Shown here: positions 1 through 11,139 of the stretch, piece by piece
How the letters are laid out: each line of letters begins with the position of its first letter
Numbering within the stretch: the stretch's first letter is position 1
Made by a program: the position numbers and the translations under genes
Assembly: GCF_964340395.1 (NCBI RefSeq)
Contig: NC_135567.1
Coordinates: forward strand, 15,567,806-15,631,805
Reading direction: 5' to 3'
DNA length: 64,000 nt
Origin: Glandiceps talaboti
Lineage: Eukaryota > Hemichordata > Enteropneusta > Spengelidae
The notes under the pieces: generated by a model
The model's database searches: none
What the model was told of the DNA's origin: nothing
Seen by the model: only the letters and a program-made list of their open reading frames with translations

Positions 1-10
1 CATTGTATAG

Positions 11-1228
11 ACGATGTCACGGAGTCTCTGAGATATGAAGAAACTGACGCAAATGATGAAGAAAGTTTCTGGAAAGTTGTTGGTGAGGGCTGTCTTACAA
101 GTCCAAACAGTCATCCTGGTGACGCTGTTGAAGTGGTTAAACAAAACCAAATTACAACTACCAGAAAACAGAAAAAATGTGTGAAAAAACCCCCCAAAAC
201 ACTTGAATGTTGTGAAAAAATCCTTGCACAGATGGGGAGACCGTTACGAACAAGTGAAAGAAAACTTTTGTATAAAGAGAGATCGCTAGTACGCAAAGAA
301 AGATCGCTTGTAAATCGTGAAAAGCAATTAGTACGTCAGCAATCTTTGTTAGCCATCAAAGAAAGGCCTGCTGAGTTGACCGAAGATAAAAGTGCGTGTA
401 AAAGGAGACGAAAATCATGCAACGAACTGTCTCTCATATGTAAAGAAAGAGCTCTTGTAATCAGTGAAAGACGACTTGTTGGCAAAGAACGAGGACTTTT
501 ATGCAAAGAAAGAGCACTTATTAGGCAAGAAATGCCCCTTATACAGATGGAAAGGAATCTTTTACGTAAAGAAAGGGTGTTAGTACGTAGAGAAATCAGA
601 CTTAAAAAACAAAAATCGGAAAAGAAGAAGACGCGTAAAGAAAGTCATATGAATATATATATGAAGAAAATAGTTGCAGATAAGACACATCGGAGTATGT
701 CAGTTCTCTGCGAAACATGTGGACTTAAGTTTTCATCAGCTCGCAATTTAACTTTGCATCAACGTGCACAGCACACTGTTAGCGATAGCGGTGATGAGTA
801 TGCAAAGAAATATCAGAGTTTGTTTACTAATACGCGTAGTTACTCTATCGGTGAAAAACTACAGGTCCTAGATTTTATGAACAAATATAAGTTATCGTTA
901 AACGCGGCGTCAAAAAAACTTAACATTTCAAGAAAACGTCTGCGTGAATGGTCTAATAATGCTGAAGAACTTCAAACTTATCGTGGGACAGAGGGCATGA
1001 AAATTCGTAGATTACATTCAGGAGCGAGCCCTCGAAGTGAACAGCTTGATAAAGAGGTTTTTGAGTTTCTAGTGGCAGAAAAGGCTAAGGGTAATGAAGT
1101 GACGAATAAGATGTTAAAAGAATATGCTTTAGAACTAGCTAAAAAGCTTGATTTGGGAGATTTTAAGGCGTCTGGAGGGTGGCTGACAAGATGGAAACAC
1201 CGTCATAAAGAAGGCATAAAACAAATGG
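11..1228 (+). CDS. internal exon of a C2H2 / psq-HTH / CENP-B-like DNA-binding protein
   Basis: The frame is open from the window edge. I start the exon at 11 because TTGTATAG|AC looks like an acceptor in the same phase as that of the next exon; the first Met is at 133. It ends in a strong donor, ATGG|GTAAGT, phase 1. Protein order from the Met: basic stretch; a helical region of ERxLVxK-type heptads at about residues 45-165 (coiled coil); one C2H2 finger (C-x2-C-x12-H-x4-H) at about 195-217; a psq/Brinker-like helix-turn-helix near 235-280 (KLQVLDFMNKY, LNISRKRLREW); then a CENP-B/Tc5-type HTH at about 305-360 (LDKEVFEFLVAEK, ASGGWLTRWKHRH). These families bind DNA in the nucleus. No DDE transposase domain is visible, so this is a domesticated pogo-like or host regulator rather than a recognisable transposase. 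The 5' part of the gene lies outside the window. Confidence 0.65.
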
Positions 1229-1285
1229 GTAAGTTTTGTAGTAAAGTTAATGAATGTAAACAAATTGGTTAAAATAAGCTAAGGT

Positions 1286-4200
1286 AGTGCTAACACCAGT
1301 CTGCACATCACAGGTATATGTTAGTCACTATATGTTAGTCACCAGTCCTATGTTAACACCAGACTAGTTCAGTGCTAACACTAGGCTGCTACTAACACCT
1401 CACCAGTATGTGTTAGCAACTGGAAGGGTTAATGTCTGTATCAGTCCTATGTTAACACCAGACTAGCTCAGTGCTAACACTAGGCTGACACTACCACCTC
1501 ACCAGTATGTGTTAGCAAACTGGAAGGGTTAATGTCTGTACCAGTCCTATGTTAACACCAGACTAGCTCAGTGCTAATACTAGGCTGGTACTAACACCTC
1601 ACCAGTATGTGTTAGCAACTGGTAGGGTTAATGTCTGCACCAGTCCTATGTTAACGCCAGACTAGCTCAGTGCTAACACTAGGCTGGCACTAACACCTCA
1701 CCAGTATGTGTTAGCAACTGGAAGGGTTAATGTCTGTACCAGTCCTATGTTAACATCAGACTAGCTCAGTGCTAATACTAGGCTGGTACTAACACCTCAC
1801 CAGTATGTGTTAGCAACTGGTAGGGTTAATGTCTGCACCAGTCCTATGTTAACGCCAGACTAGCTCAGTGCTAACACTAGGCTGGCACTAACACCTCACC
1901 AGTATGTGTTAGCAACTGGAAGGGTTAATGTCTGTACCAGTCCTATGTTAACATCAGACTAGCTCAGTGCTAACACTAGGCTGGCACTAACACCTCACCA
2001 GTATGTGTTAGCAACTGGAAGGGTTAATGTCTGTACCAGTCCTATGTTAACACCAGACTAGCTCAGTGCTAACACTAGGCTGCTACTAACACCTCACCAG
2101 TATCTGTTAGCAACGGGAAGGGTTAATGTCTGCACCAGTCCTATGTTAACGCCAGACTAGCTCAGTGCTAACACTAGGCTGGCACTAACACCTCACCAGT
2201 ATGTGTTAGCAACTGGAAGTGTTAATGTCTGTACCAGTCCTATGTTAACACCGGACTAGCTCAGTGCTAACACTAGGCTGGCTCTAACACCTCACCAGTA
2301 TGTGTTAGCAACTGGAAGGGTTAATGTCTGTACCAGTCCTATGTTAACACCAGACTAGCTCAGTGCTAACACTAGGCTGGCTCTAACACCTCACCAGTAT
2401 GTGTTAGCAACTGGAAGGGTTAATGTCTGTACCAGTCCTATGTTAACACCAGACTAGCTCAGTGCTAACACTAGGCTGGCTCTAACACCTCACCAGTATG
2501 TGTTAGCAACTGGAAGGGTTAACGTCTGCACCAGTCCTATGTTAACACCAGACTAGCTCAGTGCTAACACTAGGCTGGCTCTAACACCTCACCAGTATGT
2601 GTTAGCAACTGGAAGGGTTAATGTCTGTACCAGTCCTATGTTAACACCAGACTAGCTCAGTGCTAACACTAGGCTGGCTCTAACACCTCACCAGTATGTG
2701 TTAGCAACTGGAAGGGTTAATGTCAGCTTAGGTCCTATGTTAACATCAGGCGAGCTCAGTGCTAACACTAGGCTGGCTCTAACACCTCACCAGTATGTGT
2801 TAGCAACTGGAAGGGTTAATGTCTGTACCAGTCCTATGTTAACACCAGACTAGCTCAGTGCTAACACTAGGCTGGCTCTAACACCTCACCAGTATGTGTT
2901 AGCAACTGGAAGGGTTAATGTCAGCTTAGGTCCTATGTTAACATCAGGCGAGCTCAGTGCTAACACTAGGCTGCTACTAACACCTCACCAGTATGTGTTA
3001 GCAACTGGAAGGGTTAATGTCTGTACCAGTCCTATGTTAACGCCAGACTAGCTCAGTGCTAACACTAGGCTGGCACTAACACCTCACCAGTATGTGTTAG
3101 CAACTGGAAGGGTTAATGTCTGTACCAGTCCTATGTTAACACCAGACTAGCTCAGTGCTAACACTAGGCTGGCACTAACACCTCACCAGTATGTGTTAGC
3201 AACTGGAAGGGTTAATGTCTGTATCAGTCCTATGTTAACACCAGACTAACTCAGTGCTAACACTAGGCTGGCACTAACACCTCACCAGTATGTGTTAGCA
3301 ACTGGAAGGTTTAATGTCTGTACCAGTCCTATGTTAACACCATGCTAGCTCAGTGCTAACACTTCACTAGTATGTGTTAACAACTGGAAGGGTTAATGTC
3401 TGCACCAGTCCTATGTTAACACCAGACTAGCTCAGTGCTAACACTAGGCTGGCTCTAACACCTCACCAGTATGTGTTAGCAACTGGAAGGGTTAATGTCA
3501 GCTTAGGTCCTATGTTAACATCAGGCGAGCTCAGTGCTAACACTAGGCTGCTACTAACACCTCACCAGTATGTGTTAGCAACTGGAAGGGTTAATGTCTG
3601 TACCAGTCCTATGTTAACGCCAGACTAGCTCAGTGCTAACACTAGGCTGGCACTAACACCTCACCAGTATGTGTTAGCAACTGGAAGGGTTAATGTCTGT
3701 ACCAGTCCTATGTTAACACCAGACTAGCTCAGTGCTAACACTAGGCTGGCACTAACACCTCACCAGTATGTGTTAGCAACTGGAAGGGTTAATGTCTGTA
3801 TCAGTCCTATGTTAACACCAGACTAACTCAGTGCTAACACTAGGCTGGCACTAACACCTCACCAGTATGTGTTAGCAACTGGAAGGTTTAATGTCTGTAC
3901 CAGTCCTATGTTAACACCATGCTAGCTCAGTGCTAACACTTCACTAGTATGTGTTAACAACTGGAAGGGTTAATGTCTGCACCAGTCCTATGTTAACACC
4001 AGACTAGCTCAGTGCTAACACTAGGCTGACACTAACACTTCACCAGTATGTGTTAGCTACTGGAAGGGTTAATACCTGCACCAGTTCTATGTTAACACCA
4101 GACTAGCTCAGTGCTAAAACTAGGCTGACACTAACACCTCACCAGTATGTGTTATCAACTGGAAGGGTTAATGTCTACACCAGTCCTATGTTAACACCAG

Positions 4201-4876
4201 ACTAGCTCAGTGCTAACACTAGGCTGGCACTAACACCTCACCAGTATGTGTTAGCAACTGGAAGGGTTAATGTCTGTACCAGTCCTATGTTAACACCAGA
4301 CTAGCTCAGTGCTAACACTAGGCTGGCACTAACACCTCACCAGTATGTGTTAGCAACTGGAAGGGTTAATGTCTGTATCAGTCCTATGTTAACACCAGAC
4401 TAACTCAGTGCTAACACTAGGCTGGCACTAACACCTCACCAGTATGTGTTAGCAACTGGAAGGTTTAATGTCTGTACCAGTCCTATGTTAACACCATGCT
4501 AGCTCAGTGCTAACACTTCACTAGTATGTGTTAACAACTGGAAGGGTTAATGTCTGCACCAGTCCTATGTTAACACCAGACTAGCTCAGTGCTAACACTA
4601 GGCTGACACTAACACTTCACCAGTATGTGTTAGCTACTGGAAGGGTTAATACCTGCACCAGTTCTATGTTAACACCAGACTAGCTCAGTGCTAAAACTAG
4701 GCTGACACTAACACCTCACCAGTATGTGTTATCAACTGGAAGGGTTAATGTCTGTACCATTCCTATGTTAACACCAGACTAGCTCAGTGCTAACACTAGG
4801 CTGGCACTAACACCTCACCAGTATGTGTTAGCAACTGGAAGGGTTATTACCTGTACCAGTCCTATGTTAACACCAG
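1286..4876. repeat. 99-bp satellite array filling an intron (about 36 copies)
   Basis: Head-to-tail 99-bp units; for example the TGTCTG start recurs at 1731 and 1830. Each unit contains CAGTCCTATGTTAACACC, AGCTCAGTGCTAACACTAGG and CAGTATGTGTTAGCAACTGG. GCTAACAC and GTGTTAGC within a unit form an 8-bp inverted pair. Copies are well homogenised in the middle and more divergent at the edges. A higher-order block of about 577 bp (six units, one carrying a 17-bp deletion) recurs at about 2919 and 3496, and its tail is repeated again near 4550. The array lies entirely between the donor at 1229 and the acceptor at 5186, so it is intronic. Confidence 0.95.
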
Positions 4877-5186
4877 AAATTGAATTGTTGTTATTTTTAT
4901 GACAAACCTAGGTGATAGAATTTTATTGCAGGTACTGTGAATTCGATATCATGAAATTAAATTTATTTATATCGAAATATGTTTACAAAAAAGACAAATT
5001 TTGTGAAACAAATACTTCATTCATATAATTGTGAGTAGACTCTTAACTCTTACTTATTTGCATACACGTACACACATGCACTGCTGTGCAAATACCAATA
5101 TATTCACTCGTGCATATAATCACTGGTATGTGCACGTGATCAATTTTTCTGTTTTCAAAGATTTTTTTTGTTGAAATCCTGTATAG

Positions 5187-5422
5187 ATGAAAGTCACCAA
5201 GATGTTTCAATAGTTAAACCGAGTATTGGTAAACCACCGTCAAGTAAAAAACTTGATGCTGAGGTGTACGAGTTTCTGTGTGCCGAAAAGGTTAAAGGTC
5301 GTGAATTGAACAACAATCAGGTGATGAAGTATGCCAAACAGAAAGCTAAAGAGATAGGATTACGAGGATTTAAAGCGTCAACTGGATGGTTACGACACTG
5401 GAAGACACGTTACAATGTTTAA
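5187..5422 (+). CDS. terminal exon: second CENP-B/Tc5-like HTH module
   Basis: The acceptor is CCTGTATAG|AT after a T-rich tract. Phase 1 makes the codon GAT with the G left at 1228, so the exon joins the upstream exon in frame. It encodes about 78 residues ending WKTRYNV-stop. LDAEVYEFLCAEKVKGRELN...FKASTGWLRHWKTRY repeats, with changes, the last HTH of the preceding exon (LDKEVFEFLVAEKAKGNEVT...FKASGGWLTRWKHRH). The protein therefore carries two tandem HTH_Tnp_Tc5/CENP-B-type modules, which looks like exon duplication because both exons start with the same phase and a similar acceptor. The last 24 coding bases, including the stop, are also the first bases of the minisatellite that follows. 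Confidence 0.6.
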
Positions 5423-8400
5423 TACGTCGTAGACGTATGCTGTGTTGTGTCTCGGTAAGTCGGATAGATGGAAGATGCGTTACAATGTTTAATACGTCGT
5501 AGACGTATGCTGTGTTGTGTCGCGGTAAGTCGGATAGATGCAAAACACGTTACAATGTTTAATATGTCATAGACATATGCTGTGTTGTGTCGTGGTAAGT
5601 CGGATAGATGAAAGATACGTTACAATGTTTAATACGTCGTAGACATATGCTGTGTTGTGTCGCGGTAAGTCGGATAGATGCAAGACACGTTACAATGTTT
5701 AATATGTCATAGACATATGCTGTGTTGTGTCGTGGTAAGTCGGATAGATGAAAGATACGTTACAATGTTTAATACGTCGTAGACATATGCTGTGTTGTGT
5801 CTCGGTAAGTCGGATAGATGGAAGATGCGTTACAATGTTGTAGATGTATGCTGTGTTGTGTCTCGGTAAGTCGGATAGATGGAAGATGCGTTACAATGTT
5901 GTAGACGTATGCTGTGTTGTGTCTTGGTAAGTGGGATAGATGGAAGATGCGTTACAATGTTTAATACGTTGTGGACGTATGCTGTGTTGTGTCTCAGTAA
6001 GTTGGATAGATGGAAGACGCGTTACAATGTTTAATACGTTGTAGACATATGCTGTGTTGTGTCGCGGTAAGTCAGATAGATGGAAGACACGTTACAATGT
6101 TTAATACGTTGTAGACGTATGCTGTGTTGTGTCTCGGTAAGTTGGATAGATGGAAGACACGTTACAATGTTTAATACGTTGTAGACGTATGCTGTGTTGT
6201 GTCTCGGTAAGTCGGATAGATGCAAGATGCGTTACAATGTTGTAGATGTATGCTGTGTTGTGTCTTAGTAAGTCGGATAGATGGAAGACGCGTTACAATG
6301 TTTAATACGTTGTAGACGTATGCTGTGTTGTGTCTCAGTAAGTCGGATAGATGGAAGACGCGTTACAATGTTTAATACGTTGTGGATGTATGCTGCATTG
6401 TGTCACAGTAAGTCGGATAGATGGAAGACGCGTTACAATGTTTAATATGTCGTAGACGTATGCTGTGTTGTGTCTCGGTAAGTCGTATAGATGGAAGATG
6501 TGTTACAATGTTGTAGACGTATGCCGTGTTGTGTCTCGGTAAGTCGGATAGATGGAAGACGCGTTACAATGTTTAATACGTTGTAGACGTATGCTGTGTT
6601 GTGTCTCGGTAAGTCGGATAGATGGAAGATGCGTTACAATGTTGTAGACGTATGCTGTGCTGTGTCTCGGTAAGTTGGATAGATTGAAGACATGTTAAAA
6701 TGTTTAATACGTTGTAGACGTGTACTGTGTTGTGTCTTAGTAAGTCGGATAGATGGAAGATGTGTTACAATGTTGTAGACATATGCTGTGTTGTGTCTTA
6801 GTAAGTCGGATAGATGGAAGATGCGTTACAATGTTTAATACATCGTAGACTTATGGTGTGTTGTGTCTCGGTAAGTAGGATAGATGGAAGATGCATTACA
6901 ATGTTGTAGACGTATGCTGTGTTGTGTCTCGGTAAGTCGGATAGATGGAAGACACGTTACAATGTTTAATACATCGTAGACGTATGCTGTGTTGTGTTGC
7001 GGTAAGTCAGATAAATGGAAGATGCGTTACAATATTTAATACGTTGTACATGTACATGTATGCTGTGTTGTGTCTCGGTAAGTCGGATAGATGGAAGACA
7101 CGTTACAATGTTTAATACGTCGTAGACGTATGCTGTGTTGTGTCTCGGTAAGTCGGATAGATGGAAGATGCGTTACAATGTTGTAGACGTATGCTGTGTT
7201 GTGTCTCGGTAAGTCAGATAGATGGAAGATGCGTTACAATGTTTAATACGTCGTAGACGTATGCTGTGTTGTGTCTCGGTAAGTCAGATAGATGGAAGAT
7301 GCGTTACAATGTTTAATACGTCGTAGACGTATGCTGTGTTGTGTCTCGGTAAGTCTGATAGATGGAAGATGTGTTACAATGTTGTAGACGAATGCTGTGT
7401 TGTGTCTCGGTAAGTCTGATAGTTGGAAGATGTGTTACAATGTTGTAGACGTATGCTGTGTTGTGTCGCGGTAAGTCGGATAGATGCAAGATGCGTTGCA
7501 ATGTTTAATATGTCGTAGACATATGCTGTGTTGTGTCACGGTAAGTCGGATAGATGGAAGATGCGTTACAATGTTGTAGACGTATGCTGTGTTGTGTCTC
7601 GGTAAGTCAGATAGATGGAAGATGCGTTACAATGTTTAATACGTCGTAGACGTATGCTGTGTTGTGTCTCGGTAAGTCGGATATATGGAAGATGCGTTAC
7701 AATGTTGTAGACGAATGCTGTGTTGTGTCTCGGTAAGTCGGATATATGGAAGATGCGTTACAATGTTGTAGACGTATGCTGTGTTGTGTCTCGGTAAGTC
7801 GGATATATGGAAGATGCGTTACAATGTTGTAGACGTATGCTGTGTTGTGTCTCGGTAAGTCGGATAGATGGAAGATGCGTTACAATGTTGTAGATGTAAG
7901 CTGTGTTGTGTCGCGGTAAGCCGGATAGATGGAAGACACGTTACAATGTTTAATACATCATAGACTTATAGTGCGTTGTGTCTCAGTAAGTCGGATAGAT
8001 GCAAGATGCGTTACAATGTTTAATACGTCGTAGACGTATGCTGTGTTGTGTCGCGGTAAGTTGGATAGATGGAAGATGCGTTACAATGTTGTAGACGTAT
8101 GCTGTGTTGTGTCTCAGTAAGTCGGATAGATGGAAGATGCGTTACAATGTTGTAGACGTATGCTGTGTTGTGTCTCGGTAAGTCGGATAGATGGAAGATG
8201 CGTTACAATGTTGTAGACGTATGCTGTGTTGTGTCTCGGTAAGTCGGATAGATTGAAGATGCGTTACAATGTTGTAGACGTATGCTGTGTTGTGTCTCGG
8301 TAAGTCGGATAGATGGAAGATGCGTTACAATGTTGTAGACGTATGCTGTGTTGTGTCTCGGTAAGTCGGATAGATGGAAGATGCATTACAATGTTGTAGA

Positions 8401-9055
8401 CGTATGCTGTGTTGTGTCTCGGTAAGTCGGATAGATGGAAGATGCGTTACAATGTTGTAGACGTATGCTGTGCTGTGTCTCGGTAAGTGGGATAGATGGA
8501 AGATGTGTTACAATGTTGTAGATGTATGCTGTGTTGTGTCTCAGTAAGTCGGATAGATGGAAGATGCGTTACAATGTTGTAGATGTATGCTGTGTTGTGT
8601 CTCGGTAAGTCGGATAGATGGAAGATGCGTTACAATGTTGTAGATGTATGCTGTGTTGTGTCTCAGTAAGTCGGATAGATGGAAGATGCGTTACAATGTT
8701 TAATACGTCGTAGACGTATGCTGTGTTGTGTCTCAGTAAGTCGGATAGATGGAAGATGCGTTACAATGTTGTAGATGTATGCTGTGTTGTGTCTCGGTAA
8801 GTCGGATAGATGGAAGATGCGTTACAATGTTGTAGATGTATGCTGTGTTGTGTCTCGGTAAGTCGGATAGATGGAAGATGCGTTACAATGTTGTAGACGT
8901 ATGCTGTGTTGTGTCTCGGTAAGTCGGATAGATGGAAGATGCATTACAATGTTTAATATGTCATAACCGTGTATTGCGCTGTGTCTTAGTAAGTCGGATA
9001 GATGGAAGACCCGTTACAATGTTTAATACGTTGTGTCTTGGTAAGTTGGATTTAT
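5399..9055. repeat. 61/70-bp minisatellite starting inside the last codons of the HTH gene (about 55 copies)
   Basis: Two interleaved unit lengths: 70 bp (with TTTAATACGTCGTAGAC) and 61 bp (with TTGTAGAC). The phrase TGCTGTGTTGTGTC recurs at 5438 and 5508 (70 bp), and 61-bp spacing dominates from about 7,700 on. Nearly every unit contains CGGTAAGTCGGATAGATGG. The first unit overlaps the coding end, and later units of the 70-bp type keep the same codons (W K T R Y N V stop, TGG AAG ACG CGT TAC AAT GTT TAA). Open frames seen on the minus strand here come from the repeat period and are not genes. Confidence 0.95.
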
Positions 9056-9534
9056 AGTATATATGATTTATAATGCATTACAATATGTTGTAGACACATT
9101 GTTGTGGTAAGTCAGATTGATAATATATACGATATATGGTGCATTGTGTTGCAGTAAGTCAGATTGGTACATTGTAGGCATACACTGCATTGTGTAGTAG
9201 ATATCATATTGCCCCTTCTGTTGTTACATAGCAACCATTTCCCTCGGCGTTCAGCCTTTTGGGAAACAGTTGCTGCCCTTGAGGTAATAGATGTCTACTA
9301 GTGCCTTCATAGCCAGGTAATACGGTAGATGTCTACTAGTGCCCTCATAGCAGGGTAATAGAGTCTACTAGTGCCCTCATAGCCAGACAATATAAGTGTT
9401 TTAATACAACAGAGTTTTTGTCATTTTGCAGAATGTTGTTGTAATCTTACAGAAAACTTCACACGCTGTGTATATCCTCTTTATCTCATTACAGATAGAT
9501 AGCAGACTTTACCGGACTTTATCCTAATCTCATG
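9056..9534. other. intergenic stretch with decayed minisatellite and about 40-bp repeats
   Basis: From 9056 to about 9190 the minisatellite fades into degenerate copies. Between about 9280 and 9395 there are three imperfect copies of a phrase around GTCTACTAGTGCCCTCATAG. The remainder looks unique. No gene signal seen. Confidence 0.6.
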
Positions 9535-9905
9535 GACTAAATAGAAATGAATCCTAATCCATGATGAACAGAGAACATTAATCCCATGGACTCAATGGAA
9601 TATTATTTTAATCCCATATGAACTCAATGGAACATTCTCTTAATCCCATGGAATCAATGGATTATTCTCTTAATCCCATGGACTCAATGGAATATTATTT
9701 TAATCCCATATGAACTCAATGGAATATTATTTTAATCCCATGAACTTAATGGAACATTCTCTTAATCTCATGGAATCAAAGGAACATTATTTTAATCCCA
9801 TGGCCTCAATGGAATATTATTTTAATCCCATGGACTCAATGGAATATTATCATAATCCTGTGAACTAAATGGAATATTATCTTAATCCCATGGACTTATA
9901 GAGTT
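9535..9905. repeat. about 30-bp minisatellite
   Basis: About twelve imperfect units around AATCCCATGGACTCAATGG followed by AATATTATTTT. Unit length varies because of small indels (CATATGAACTC and CATGAACTT variants). Confidence 0.9.
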
Positions 9906-10125
9906 TCAATTAGGCGGCACGAATGTTCATTTACAGCTGACATAAAGTATTTTATCACGAATTACACAAACAAAATACAAACACTGAATCTTATCAGACT
10001 CTTCCTTGTTTCAGCTGACAGTGAGGTTCATCAGTGTTCACAGTGAGATAACATGAATCATTTTATATGCTTACAAGCATGCTTTCAGTGTCTGTATTTT
10101 GTTTTTGTAATTTGTAACAAAAAAG
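9906..10125. other. short unique stretch
   Basis: AT-rich sequence between two tandem repeats. No coding or RNA signal recognised. Confidence 0.4.
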
Positions 10126-10129
10126 TATG

Positions 10130-10515
10130 AGACGTACAAAACATGCAGCCGAATTGAAACCCTATAGTCACTCTGGTTTGGTAGTAAAAAACTTCAAGCA
10201 GCCTATAAATCAAAACTATAGTCACTCTGGTTTGGTAGTAAAAAAACACCACATTGCCTAATTGAAACTCTATAGTCACTTTAATTTGGTAGTAAAAAAA
10301 ATTCACATAGCCGATTCAAAACTGTAGTCACTCTGGTTTGGTAGTAAAAAACTTCAAGCGACCAATAAATGGAAACTCTATAGTCACTCTGGTGTGGTAG
10401 TAAAAAACTTCATGCAGCCTATAAACTAAAACCCTATAGTCACTCTGGTTTGGCAGTAAAAAACTTCAGGCAGCCAATAAATTGAAACTCTACAGTCACT
10501 CTGGTTTGGTTGTAT
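10130..10515. repeat. 54-56-bp minisatellite, seven copies
   Basis: TAGTCACTCTGGTTTGGTAG recurs at about 10165, 10219, 10273, 10325, 10381, 10437 and 10493 with small variations. Units also carry AAAAAACTTCAAGCAGCC. A 73-codon open frame on the minus strand is a by-product of the period. Confidence 0.9.
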
Positions 10516-10734
10516 TCTTTAGTTCATCCATCCATATATAGTTTATTTTTCTGAAAGGTTAATAATACTCTTGTACTTTTATGTATTTTTACTTTTTGTA
10601 GATGATAGTAATAAAATATCAGACATAAAACTGTTGATCATTGTAAATATTTAATTGTAGCTTTTGGACAATATAAAGGTTGGGAGAGTTAACCAACTCA
10701 ACGACAGACTGTATTAATAACTTTATCAATAATA

Positions 10735-11060
10735 ATTTATTGATTATATCATAGTATACTCAATATCACATCTGAATCACAGCCATTGTATTTCAATGGG
10801 GAGTAGCGCCCTCACAGTCATGCAATAATTTGCATGAATTTGCCAAAATATGGTTCATTGTGCGAAAATTGAAATAAGCAGACTAATGTTTTCTAATGAT
10901 TATTATATACCCAATGTTACATCTCAATCACCTCCATTGTATTTCAATGGGGAATAGTGTCCTCATAGTCAGGCAGTAATTTGCATGATTGTGCACAAAT
11001 TTGCTCAAATATGGTAAGTTGTGCAATTGTTGAACCATTTTCTCCAAAATAGCAGACTTC
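10735..11060. repeat. two-copy tandem duplication, about 175 bp
   Basis: Two related units, each with CCATTGTATTTCAATGGGGA, then AGTCA(T/G)GCA and a TTTGCATGA phrase, at about 10,735-10,910 and 10,911-11,060. A weaker relative (ATCACTTCCAATGTAATTCA) occurs near 17,455 and 45,645, so this is a dispersed family. Confidence 0.7.
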
Positions 11061-11139
11061 TATTTTTCGATATATTTTAACACTTCATAGGATGGATACA
11101 TGATTAAACCTTTACAGACCAGATATGGTTTTTGTGGCC

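Noticed and set aside
5399-9055. CRISPR-like array
   Set aside because: Units are contiguous with no unique spacers; eukaryotic minisatellite.
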